A stretch of DNA of 64,000 bases from positions 75,128,919 through 75,192,918 of the forward strand of contig CM057464.1 of assembly GCA_030035585.1 (NCBI GenBank), written 5' to 3'. The position numbers and the translations under genes are program-made. Of this stretch, positions 44,901-57,500 are shown piece after piece. The notes under the pieces were generated by a model. It saw only the letters and a program-made list of their open reading frames with translations, was not told the origin of the DNA and searched no databases. The stretch comes from Dugong dugon. Lineage: Eukaryota; Chordata; Mammalia; Sirenia; Dugongidae. The first letter of the stretch is position 1, and each line of letters opens with the position of its first letter.

Positions 44901-47900
44901 ATGTTGGATTCTTCTGAATCATACAGTGTTAACAATGTTACATTTTCTATTAAACTTTTGCTATCACAATCTACATCATTCTTCCCCAGATCTGTGTGAT
45001 AGAGATCTAAATCCTGAGGAGAATCTTTCACAGGTTGCCTGTTTTGTACTGCGATTTTAGATTCTCCTGATCCATATGACTTCTCTTCTCCAGGTTCAAA
45101 AATGTGCTCATTTTCTCCATCTCTTAGCATAACTAATGGGCCACACTCTCCATTGCTCTCTTCCAAATCATTCTGCAGGCATCTATTTTCACCATGGATT
45201 CTCCTTTGACCATTTACACATTTTGCTTCCTCTAGTGGAGAAACATCATGGAGAATCATTTTGAAGTTTTCATCAGGATGGGCACTTCTATAGGAAAGCA
45301 AGGGGATTTTCTGTTCACTAATGGAATTAACAGAAAAGAAGGGTCTATATTGCTCTGCTATATGAATATCTTCAGCAGAAGACAAGCTTCTAATTCGTGA
45401 CTGGTCTCCAGTTAAAATGCCCTGTTTGTCTTCCCTCTCTGCTGGAGGGCTGCATAAACCAGAGTCGTCCTCCTCGAAAGTCAGAGAATTAGTACCCCAT
45501 CTGTACTTGCTGGCCTTGATAACAGCATCTGCTACATCAGTAGGTTCAACAAATGAGCTTTCACTTTTGTTTGCATGATCCATAAAATTGGCCGGAACAA
45601 ACATTCGCCATGACCTTCTATGCTCTTTCTTTTCTGCATGAGATTTGGCTTTGGATAATCCTGCGGTTCGAATGATATCACTATTTAGTTTGAGTGCATC
45701 AAAGATCATCTTTTCATCTAGTTTGTTAGCTTCACGACCTCTCAACTCAAATACACTGGAAGAAGTAAGGGCACCGTTAGAGCATAGAGAACTAACATCC
45801 AGTGTTCTGTGACTGTAGGGTAAAGTCCGATCTGTAAAATGCCTGGAAGACAGGCTACCTTTTGAACCAGAATCTATCTGTTCATTTAGTCTAACAGTAT
45901 CATAGATTGACCGCTGTGGCACATAACAGTCTTCAATGTTTAGGTCCTCCTCTTCTTCACCCTTCCCTACACACGGGGGATTCTGACGTAAACAGTCTGG
46001 TCTGCTGAGTGGCTTCCCCATTTTGTAGACAGTTAAAACAAAAATTGCAGCTCTTGACACAGTAAATAAAAAATAAGGCAAAGCATTTTTTAAAAAAGCA
46101 TACTTCTGAACTGAACTACGAAGTGTCCTTAGCATAAAGACACATGTTCATATAATATCTGTCATAATACATGAGGTGTTTAGGTCATCATCAGTGCATC
46201 AGTATAAATGCAACTATTCTTTCACCTGGCTGTTTTTAGAATGATTCTAAAAAAAAATAAAGTGCATTAAGAACAGAGAACAGAAATCTCCTTCCTCTGC
46301 CTCCCCCAACTCCCCAAAGTTCCCTTTCACAAACTCCAAAACACACACATTTACAAGTGGCTCAAACACTCAGAACATTCCTTTGTCAGCCCATTTCCCT
46401 TTTAAATTTAATTTTGCATGTAAGAGATTCAGATTAAAACTCCAAAAAAACAAGCATTCTAGCAGGCTGGAGGTTAATTTCGGCAGACCTCTGGTTAACT
46501 GTAATCCACTGAAGGATGGCTTATAAAACTCCATCTCCTTTATAAATATATGTTTCAGAAACTTAAAAGACAGACACAGGGACCACCTATTGTTCAGATC
46601 AAGGCACAGCACAAATCTTCAGGGAAAAATAAGTTAAATCTTACAATTTCTAAGAAAGTTAAAATTTTATTTTTGGGGGGAGTAGCTATAAATAATCTTG
46701 ATTCAAAAGGCAGTTTTTCTTCCCATATTAAGCTTCTTCGAGGCTATTCAGAACTACCCAAAGGAAAAAAAAATCAGACTTTTGGACAGCCAGGCCAGTA
46801 CAATCCAGCAACCATTTTAAGTAAACAGTTAGAAAGCACAGTGTATTACAAACTCCCCTTGAAAAAATAAAAATAAAAAAGCCATTTCCAAAGATTCTTA
46901 TCTGGTCCCCTTTAAGAAGGTTTATTCCACCTGAGGCAATTGCAGCAAAGAGCTTGGCGGCGGTTTCCTCTAAGGCACAGGCTGCGTAAATTCACATTCA
47001 GTTGAAGATCGAGACTACTATCCTTTGAAACTGTCCAACTGTGGCCGCAGTTTTGCCTTCATTTTAGCTACAGCTGAAGAGAGACAGAGGTGGCAGTGGA
47101 GGCACAGCAGAACTCCAGCAGGGACTTCCTGCGCTGTCCCCGGCTCCTCACTGCAGCGCGGTCCCGGGCAGGCATTCTCCCAAGCCGGGGCGCTTCCAGC
47201 AACGCCCTCTTTCTCTGGGCAACATCTCCTACGTCCCCCCTTTGCCTGCCGCGCTCCCAGCTCTCTGTTACCGCGGTGCTACGCCCTCCGGTGATTTAAC
47301 TTCGCAGTCTTTTCTTTCACTCCTTGCCTTGTCTGGGAGCCGGCGAGCTGTTTCAGGGGGAGGTACCTTGAGGCCGTGAGGCTGTAATGCAACAGCCTGG
47401 TGGTGACATCAGCACAAATCAGCGTCCTGGAACTGCGAAGAGGGGCAGCCCGGGTTCAGAGAACGCTGAAACCCCACCAATTAGTTCAAAATGGGAAGAG
47501 AGACGATGCGCTTGCAAAGGCAGAGGCTGGCACCAGGAGCTCCGCGAAGAAATCATTGTGTGAACGTCAGAGACCACACTCATCTGAATATTAAATGACA
47601 AAAAGAGGGCTACCCAAGTGCCTATCCTTCAGTGGAAATCAAACTGTCACACACTGAAGAATCTCTATTACTTAAGCAGTATCTGAGACGCGACCTGCAG
47701 ATCACTTTCAAGTCGAATATTTTGTCATTCCCTTTTAAAGCCCAAATTCAACAAATCGGTTCCCCCGAGTAAATTAGCCTATGGGCACAGCGCCCTGAGC
47801 GCTGCTGACATGAATATTAGTATTACTAATAACCATACAGTTCTCTTGAGGTTAATGCAACACCGAGGCAAAGATCAAGGGCAGTAAGGCACTCTACATA

Positions 47901-48439
47901 CATACATACACACATCCACAGATTTTTCCTTATTCAACAAACACCGTTTCAAAATATAATTGGGAAATAAATTCAGCAAGCTAAACTTTAGGCTTTGTGG
48001 AAATAATTAATAGTTTTGCTTAAAGAAAGCCTTCCATTCTTTGTTTTACAAAATAAACAACGTTGCCAGTGCAGCAGATAAAGTTACACATTAAGGCAGA
48101 TTGCCTTTTTTAAAAACTCACAAAATAATCAGTTGAATGTGAACAAAACTGTGCTGACAACAAGTGAAGCAGGAAGTTCTAGGAAAAACAACTTTATACT
48201 TTCTCTGACAATTAAATAGAAGAGACTTTCGGAGGGATTTTTTGAACCTCTCATGATAAAATATTATTTCATAATTATTTTTATAAACCTAAAAGTTGAA
48301 TCTTCAAAAAAATCTACTCATAATCAAAACTTTTAATAGGTAATTTGTCATTTCAACAATTATTAAATGTAACTCAGTATGTGGCCATCATTACGTTGAA
48401 ATTATATATATGTATATGTATATATATACACATCTATAC

Positions 48440-48529
<90 letters not shown>

Positions 48530-51500
48530 CTGGTGGCATAGTGGTTAAGAGCTATGGCTGCTAAATCAAAAGGTCAGCAGTTTGAATCCGTCAGGTGCTC
48601 CTTGGAAACTCTGTGGGGCAGTTCTACTCTGTCCTATAGAGTCGCTATGAGTCGGAATCGACTCAATAGCAACAGGTTTATACAGCCATCTATAGACAAA
48701 AAAAGTTATATAAATACCTATCAACACCACAATATCAACACCCATTTTTCACAGTCAGGAAGTAAAATATTTCAACAAGCACCTAATCCTGATGTTGGAG
48801 TACACAGACTGTTCTGAGGTGCTGATGATAACAGAAGGAAAAACATGCACACAGTTGCCATGTTTGAACAGTGGTTTGGGCACCAATCTGAGAATTAGTC
48901 GAGATCAAGTGTTTTATCCCCAAATGCCACTATCTTGATATGTAAGCCTGGAAAGCTACTTATTTACGGCAATATTAACAATAAACTTTCCATGAGATCT
49001 GAATGACTGCCTTTCTCTAAACACTCTAAGTTCCTTACAGAACTTTTGGTAAGAAAGAAACGTCACCAATTCAGTCCCTTTAAACTCTAACTCTGAATAA
49101 TTAGCATAATATTATTCTAGCCTTACATAAAGCTGAGTAACATGTAACTTTACATTTGAGGTGGATAGTACATTTTTAAAACTACGTGGATAATTCATTC
49201 ATAAATTCAACCATTCAGCAAATAGCGCTGTGCTCTCTATGTGCCAAACATGAAGGTAAGCACCAGAGAAATGATGGTGCACAAAAGAAACGCAGTTGCC
49301 GCTGCCCTTACACAACTTACAACTGCGTGGGGGATATGGATGGGAAAATGGGCACAATACAATTTGTAGGTAGGGACTGCTATGGGAAAATGTCCTCTAG
49401 TTCATTGTTTAAATATAAGCTATCTATATTTAATAACTGAATTCCTATTTTATTAAACCTATTTCAACTCATTATTACATTCTAATTCAAATTAAAATTT
49501 CTGCTATTAATGTTATTGTGATATGACAATAACTTATACATAACTTTGTTACTTAAAATTACATTCCAAAGACATATCTGGATAACATAAGAGAACTCTT
49601 GTATTTAGAGCAGAACAGGAATAGTTTATCTTTTTCTTCTACTTTGGTTTATACGGCTACTTTAAATGTTATAGTCTCTACTGCTAAAAAAAATCAAAAT
49701 ATATTAAACTGTATTAAATATTAATCATGATATCTAGATCTCTCACATTTTCAAAATGAGAGAAATAGATAATAAGAGCAAAGTTTTGCTGAAATCCAGT
49801 CAACACTATTATTTCATACATACCGAAATCACAGTGTTAAAGTTGTCAAAAATGGTAATTTTACTTATAGCCTATTAAATGTAATCCCGTTAAATTATCT
49901 CCGAAAGGTAGGTGATTTTGGAAAAGTACCCAAATATACATAAAACAGTAATACTTTCTCATTTCATACCTCTAAAGTTAAATGAAATCTTTAAAAAAGG
50001 AAGTTCCTGAAAAATCTTACGACTAAATGCAATCATCCACTTCACAGAAAAGCTGGAAAACTAATTCTATTAACAAAAACATGAGTTTCTAGAGCTGAAA
50101 GATTATTTGGAGATAGTAAGAAATTCAACACACATTATGAGGGAACAACTCAATGTACCTAGTGCAATATTACTCATGAAAACTGACCAAAGTATCCTCC
50201 TGGCCCAATAGTGCCTGAAATGAAAACAGAGATAGGTGTTTTGTGCTCCGAGTACAAGAAGAGGCCTTATAAGCAGCAATTTCTATTGTTCCTTCTAAAA
50301 TAGATAAGCCATTGAGGAATGAAAACTGAAAGGCTTCTATATTTTCAGTTTTCAAAATAATAAATTTCTTCACATAAATGGCTAAAGGGTTTTCAGGGTA
50401 TGTATCAGAGTGAATATGCAACTGCTATTTATTTCAATGGAAAACAGTTTATATTTAAAAGATAATGAAATACTAATCCAGATCTCACCATAAAGGCAAA
50501 TAAATTTAGAAACACTTACTAGGTTTGCTGACTGAAATCCAAAGTAATAAGTTTATCTTAAAGGGAATTGTAGGTAACATCTTTAATAAACACTTGCTTA
50601 TTCTTCCTGTAAATTACAACTATACTAAACCTATGCTTCTCATACATCTTTGGTGACATTTTCAGGTGACAATAGATATAAAATATCCTATGTAACAGAA
50701 GATGATCCTATATAAAACCTTTATTAATTAAAGCACATATATCTATATATAATTTCTAAAAGTTCAGATAAAAAAAAGAAAGCTATCTACAAGTAAAATC
50801 AAAAGATGTTAATGACCTCAATTCCTTTCAGATAAACAAAAAATCCAAACCCAAACAAAACCTGAAAACACTTTCATATTAAAATATTGATAAAAGAGAT
50901 AATCTTGAAATTAAGAATGTTAAAGGTACCTGAGAACAGGATATGAGATGACATTTTCTCAAGGTATCCTGGTTCTTGAACAGCTCCAAAAGCTTTTCAC
51001 TTAATTGACAATCACAGCATTAATCTTATATAGACTATTATTTAATAAATGACTGGAGGCTTAGATAAATGTTTAAAAACCATTTATTCGTCAAATTTTC
51101 TTATCAAGAATCCAATGTGTAATTTCATAATATAACAAAGCAAATTCTTTCTCCTTCTCTCCCTACTGTTCCCTCTCTCTCTTACACACACACGAATATA
51201 CCTCCCTTTAAGTAATCTTCTGTATTAGTAAAATGTTATATAGATCTCCTTTCATCTAAGTGAGGTTCTGATAATAATGATTGATGCTACAGCCTCTTTT
51301 TATGGATCACTTTAAACTGCTGATCCAGGCTTTTGTTTTTTTTTTAAACCTGAATAACAAACAACAACAAAAAACAAACCAAACCTAAACAAAATCCTCT
51401 GTTATAAAGTCTCTGTCTGGAACCACCCCCAGAACAAGTTACTTTAATTCCTTAATCTTAAATGGAGTAACAAAAGAGACCTTATGTGACGTAAAGGGTC

Positions 51501-54500
51501 AAAGCATTAGTTAGCAGCAAAACAGAAGAGAACCCACATTGCCAAATTCCCTCTCTAACAGCCCTTTCAGAGCAGTAGGGTATCTATTCCTTGTGTGATA
51601 TAGGAAACATCCATTACACTAGTTTAAAACTTGTATGGGTGAGAATACGAGGCAGTCACAATACTTTTCCTGCCTCCACGCATTAAAGAGCTAACCACTT
51701 GCTCAAATTAAAAAAGCAAAAGTCACTTTTTTTTCTTGCATGTCCTTCCTTCAAATGCAAATCTTCTGGTCTCTCAGCAGTTCTAGGTAAATGTAAATTA
51801 TGGGTGGGGCTCAGGTTTTAGACCTAAATCCCTACTCTATACTGAGGGCTACTGCATTCAAACAGCCTATGATTCCCTCAGACAAATCCTAGTTTCTCTT
51901 TCAGTGTATCAATCAAGTATTGGCTGAAGACAAAGTTACACCCTCTCTGTAGCCTTTAATACCCAATATTCATTTCTATCATAAGTTTAGGTCTGCTTTA
52001 CAACACTAGGTAGGAGAAACATTCCGTATCCACAGTACATTCAGATAAACACATAATCCTAAACACATAACCCTTTTTAAAACATTCCAGTTTCACCTTC
52101 TCTTCTCCACACCTTACCTATCTTCCCATTCATATGCATATGGCCTTGTGCCTCTAGCTGGGTGGAGCCAGCAGACAGACCCTGGCCCCCTATCAATCAT
52201 CCCATTTATCTGGCCTGGCTTTTGCCCCCAGGCCAGTCCAGCTGCAGTATAACTTTCCTTTCAGCCATTACAGGTAACCACCAAAGGAACCATTTGGGTC
52301 CACTCACGAGTGGAAGTGAGGAAGTGCAGCAATGAAGAGATGGGCCAAGTTTGGACACGTTCCACTGGCACCCAATGACCTATCCCATGGGTGCTAGGGT
52401 TGAGAGAGTGAGAGGAAGGGCTGGCTGGTCAGAAGTAAAGGGAGTTGAGTGGACTCCTGAATTTACTGGTAGAACCCATTGACCTAGTCCAAAGGGGCTA
52501 GGGATGAGAGAACGTGAAGGGACTGTCTAAAGTGCTGGGAGGTGTGCATGAACTCTCCAGCCTACAGCAGCTACCCATTGTGACCTAGCTTGGATGGTTA
52601 GGGATAAGCTGACCAGAACCTGACCAAATAAAGGCATGAAGTGGCTGGCTTACATGCTTTCGTGGGTGTGCTTACACTTAAAATAGGGGAACAAGGGAGG
52701 ATCACCGCTGAATAGATTCCTCTTTTCCTGATGGGTTTGTGGAAGAGGGGGTGGGGGTGGGGAGGAATGCTGATAGGATTATACGATTCAGTTGTGTTGG
52801 TAACAGGGTTGATTATAAAAACTGTAATTGTACAAGTTGTAACTGTGAAAGAGTACATTAAGGAGGAGGCACTGCTGGACTGGAGAACCGAAAGTCCCTT
52901 AAAGGTTTTGCTATGCTGGTACCTCATGAGGGTCAGAGCAAAGGAATAATCTTCTCTTAATTAAATTTTATCAGACACTAGGAAGGGTGAAGCTGAGATG
53001 ACTTTTGGAAAACCTAACCAGATTAGATGGACAGATGCAGCAGACCTGAATGGCTGATACCTGAGGACTCTTTGCCCTATTGAAAGACTAATTGTTAATG
53101 ACTGTTTTGGACTGATGAAATGATTGGGAAGGGAAGTTATCCTCCAAGTATGAAAGAACCATGGCTAGAAAAGTCAGGGGGTGGCCTGCGGTACGATGGA
53201 TTGCTTTCGTGTGGCTATTCTTGCCAAAGTCTTGTGACTCCCACCGAATGATGGGGTGAGACCATGCTAATTAGGTATATGGAACCCTAACAAGGGGATT
53301 GGTCAGTTTTGCCATCCTACTAGGCTTGAAATGAGTCATCCCAGAAGCGAGAGAGGGAGGATCCCACCATCACCAAGAAAAAACAGCCAGGAGTAGAACT
53401 TGTCCTTTGGACCCAGGATCCCTGCGCTGAGAAGCTCCTGGAACCAGGAGACTGAGAGACAAAGAGAGAGAAAGAGTTGTAACACTGAAGACAGCAAGAA
53501 GTGATGGCAGAGAAACAGCAGCAGGAGAGACTGGCAGGAGACAATGCAGTGGGCTTCCCAGCTCACGGAGCAAGAAAGCTGAGTGAGTGCCCTTGGGCCG
53601 AGGCTTACTGGCAGAGTGGGGTGCCTCTGAGCACTTACTGGCAGAGCTAAAAGAGCTCTGTAACACTTGCCTGAGCAAGGCATAGGCTGAGGGCCAGAGA
53701 GCGGCATGCTTGCGAGCATGGCTGGGAAGAGACTGTCCTGATGGAAGAACTGTATGTATCCTGAGTGTTCTTGAATCTGAATTGTAACCTGTTACTTCCC
53801 TAATAAACCTCATAATCTTGAGTACTGTCCGTGAGTTCTGCGTGACCACTGCGATGAATTATCAAACGAAGTAGAGAGTGCTGTGGGAGGGATTGTTGAT
53901 GTCAGAATTGGTAAAGATGGCGGAGAGAGGCTACATGTCTGACCTTCGCCTCACAGGAATCAGCCTTGGTCTGTTGATCTTGATTCTCCTTTCCCCTGTG
54001 AAGTTAGGGGAGGTCAGATGCCACCCCCACGCCATTTTTACACTAATGCTAATAAAACACTTAATAGGTTTGTTGCCTATATAGATACATATATCTATAT
54101 ATAACTTCTAAAAGTTCAGCTTAAAAATCTGATTGGTTGTTGATGACATCATAGGAATTATTAGGACATGTTTTTGTGTGTGTAGTCAGTTATATGAAGG
54201 AGCCCTGGTGGCATAGTAGTTAAAGCACTTGGCTGAGAACCAAAAAGGTAGGTGGTTCAAACCCACCAGCCGCTCCATGGGAGAAAGATGTGGCAGTTGG
54301 CTCCCATAAAGATTACAGCCTTGGAAAACCCTAAGGAGCAGTTGTACTCTGTTATATAGGGTTGCTATGAGTCAGAAGCAACTTGATGAACGGGTTTTGG
54401 TTAGTCAGTTACACATGTTTTTGATAAATAAAAATGTGAAATCATTAATGTAGTTTAGATTTGAAGACAATCTTGAGCTTGGAGTCTTCAAACAGGAGAG

Positions 54501-57500
54501 GGGTGGAATACAAAAGGGACTTTCTTTCTGGTTAGAATCAATGTCCTAAAGACATACAGAATCTATTCTGCTATTCACACTACCAATTTATGATAGTATG
54601 CATAGAACTTAATTGTAATAGTAGAGAAGTGTAAGTAGAAAAATGGTACTTAGACTTATGAACAGGAATAGAAAACACCTTGCTCTTTAGTTCACAGATT
54701 AATATTTAAGAAGTTGCAAAACACACATGGAAAATAAAACAACACAATCAGTATAGTCTCAAAACATTAAGCTAACACAAAAGGCAATGCCAATTTATTT
54801 TTGAACACTCTAAATAGCTTTCACTGACTGACAGTGAATTAGAACATTGGATTCAGAACAGCATTTGTTTTTAATCAATATATTTAGGTTGGTATCTTAA
54901 ACATGAATGTTGTCCTTTCATGGAAACCTAAGGTAAATATTAATACTATTTCTTAGGTTAAGTTTGAGGGGAAAAAAAAAAAAAATGGAAGCAGGGAAGT
55001 CTGTCTTACCTGGTTTAAATAATCCATTATAATCCAAGTAAACATACGACACACCTATAGAGTCACTGAGGTCACTAGTTGGCACAAAGGGTTTATGTGC
55101 AACTATTAACCTGAAGCTGGCAGTTCAAACCCACCTAGTGGCACCATGGAAGAAAGGCCTGATGATCTGCATCTGTAAAGATTACAGCCAAGAAAACCCT
55201 ATGGAGCAGTTCTACTCTACGACACGAGGACACCATGAGTTGGAACTGACTTAACTGCAATGGGTTTTATTGAGCTATTATTCAACTTCAGTCCTTCTCT
55301 GAAAGTACTTTATGTTAAGAAAAATTTATCCTAAGGCTTTACCTGTGACATTAGGTTTAACTAAAGGTATCGGATAATGTCAAAATAGGTTATATGTCAA
55401 AGTCTATAATAAAGAGACTGAGTCCTTTAGTGGTTTTGTTGCATTTTTAGAAATTACAATAACAAGTAGTTTGCTATTTTTATAAACTATTAGTTTTTCA
55501 TTCAATACAAATCATTCCACTTAAAAACTTTCTAACAGTTTTGTGTTAAAAGTAATGTTCAACAAAAGACTAATGCCCAACAAAAAATGAAACATCTGAA
55601 TTGTACACACATTAGTTTATCACCTTAATCAAGAAAGTATAATCACTAAGACAAGGTTTGGTTCCATCTCAATAGTTACTGTTGTTGTTATGTGCCGTCG
55701 AGTTGATTCTAACCCATAGTCAACCCTATAGGACAGAGCAGAACTTCCCCATAGGATTTCCTAGGCTGTAATCTTTATGGGAGTAGATTACCAGATCTTT
55801 CTCACTTGGAGCCACTGGTGGGTTCGAACTGCAGATCTTTCAGTGAGCAACTGGGAGCTCAACCACTATACCACCACAGCACCTTTCATATCAATAATAG
55901 TAGTAATAGTGATGGTAATTATCATCATCATCACAAGCATCTATATAACATCACTTTCTAAGATAATTTCATACACATTTATCTCATTTGTTTCTCATAA
56001 TAGACAGTTTCATAGAACACTTTAAGTGCGTGGGATGTTCCTGGTGTTCTGGACTAAAATAAACAAAGGCTGGTTATTCAGGCTGTCCAAATTAGGCTAC
56101 AGCAAAGATGATTTGAAAATTTCCCAGAGAAAATATTAAATGTGAACCATGGTGAATAAAGCTGACACAAAACATTGCATTATTTTCATCAAAACATTCA
56201 AGCTCTGACGCTTACTACCTGTGTGACCTTGGGTGAGTCACTTAACCTCCTTAGGCATGTTTCTTTCTCAATAGATGAAGATAATAAAGCATCTCTCTCT
56301 CACAACTGTTAACAGGATTAAAGGTGGAGAGCCTTACATGTTAGTAAGCTCAAGATAAAGGTTAATTGTTGAAACTATTCGATTTTTTTAACTACACACA
56401 CATATAAATAATTGGAATTAATGATGGTGTAAGCTACCATCTTTATTTACCATAATCATGTTCTTGTTCTTTTTTACCTATGGCACAGAAATATATTAAA
56501 TGTAAATGATACATCCACTTAAAAACTTGCTTTTAGTCACCAGTTATCTTAGTTACTTAGTGCTATTTAAGAGAAATACCACAAATAGGTGCCTTTAAAA
56601 AACAGAAATCTATTTTCTTACAGTTCTAGAGGCTAAAAATCCAAATCAGGGTCTCAGTCATGTCAATTCTTTCTGTGGTCCTCTCTTCTAGTTTCTGGTG
56701 TCTGCTGGCAATCCTGGGCATTTCTTTGCTTGTAGATGGGTCCTCATATAGCCTCTCTTCTATCTGTGCATGTCTCTGTGTCAATTCTTTTCTTTTTATA
56801 ACTCAGAAGTCATTATGTTTAGGACCCACCCCATTCTGGTAAGACCCCATTGACATAATAAAGAAAAACCCTATTTCCAAAGAGGATGACATCCATAGGT
56901 ACAAGGTACTTCAATACATATTTTTTGGGGACATAGTTCAATTCATAACACTGATTTTCAAGACACTGAAAGTTATGTGATGATGTTCTTTATAATTACT
57001 GAATTTCATTAAAATCAATCAATTCCTTTCAAAGCAATCAGAAAACAGACAAACACAGCAGGCCAAGTGGTTTATTTCAGGAGAAATGACCACTTTATTT
57101 TTCTCCACAATCAAGTAAGACAATCCTATTATTGGTAATGAATGTTTATTTAGCGCTTTGCAGTCTGTAAAACACTTTCAAAGCAATGGTGCTGGAACAA
57201 CTTCTACCTCTTGCTTTTTCTTACTTTCAAACGAATTTTCCACATTGGGGCCGCATTATCCCTGTACTCACGCTGGGAACAGAGTAGGGGAGCTTCTGCA
57301 AACAGTAACATCAATATCATTGCTTTTGCCCTTTTTCTCAAAAGCAGCTGAAGCAGTGAAGAGAAATGAAGCCCTACTCTTTCCTCTACCCAAGTTCACA
57401 GAAAACCCAAAGAAATGATAATGTTTCACGAAGGCACTGAGTACAGTTCGATTTTACTAGTATAAAAGGACTAATAAAGTAATTGCTTTAAAGTTTTGTG

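Noticed and set aside
47025-47299. Plus-strand frames of 69 and 89 codons in the CpG-rich region
   Set aside because: GC-rich DNA gives long frames by chance; no known domain, and the region is better explained as a promoter for the minus-strand transcript.
48345-48548. Plus-strand 67-codon frame
   Set aside because: Mostly the TA microsatellite read as Tyr-Ile repeats.
53336-53849. Overlapping minus-strand frames of 127 and 159 codons
   Set aside because: They are antisense to the LTR-like block, overlap each other in different frames, are biased to Ser/Leu from GAGA-rich DNA, and match no family I know.
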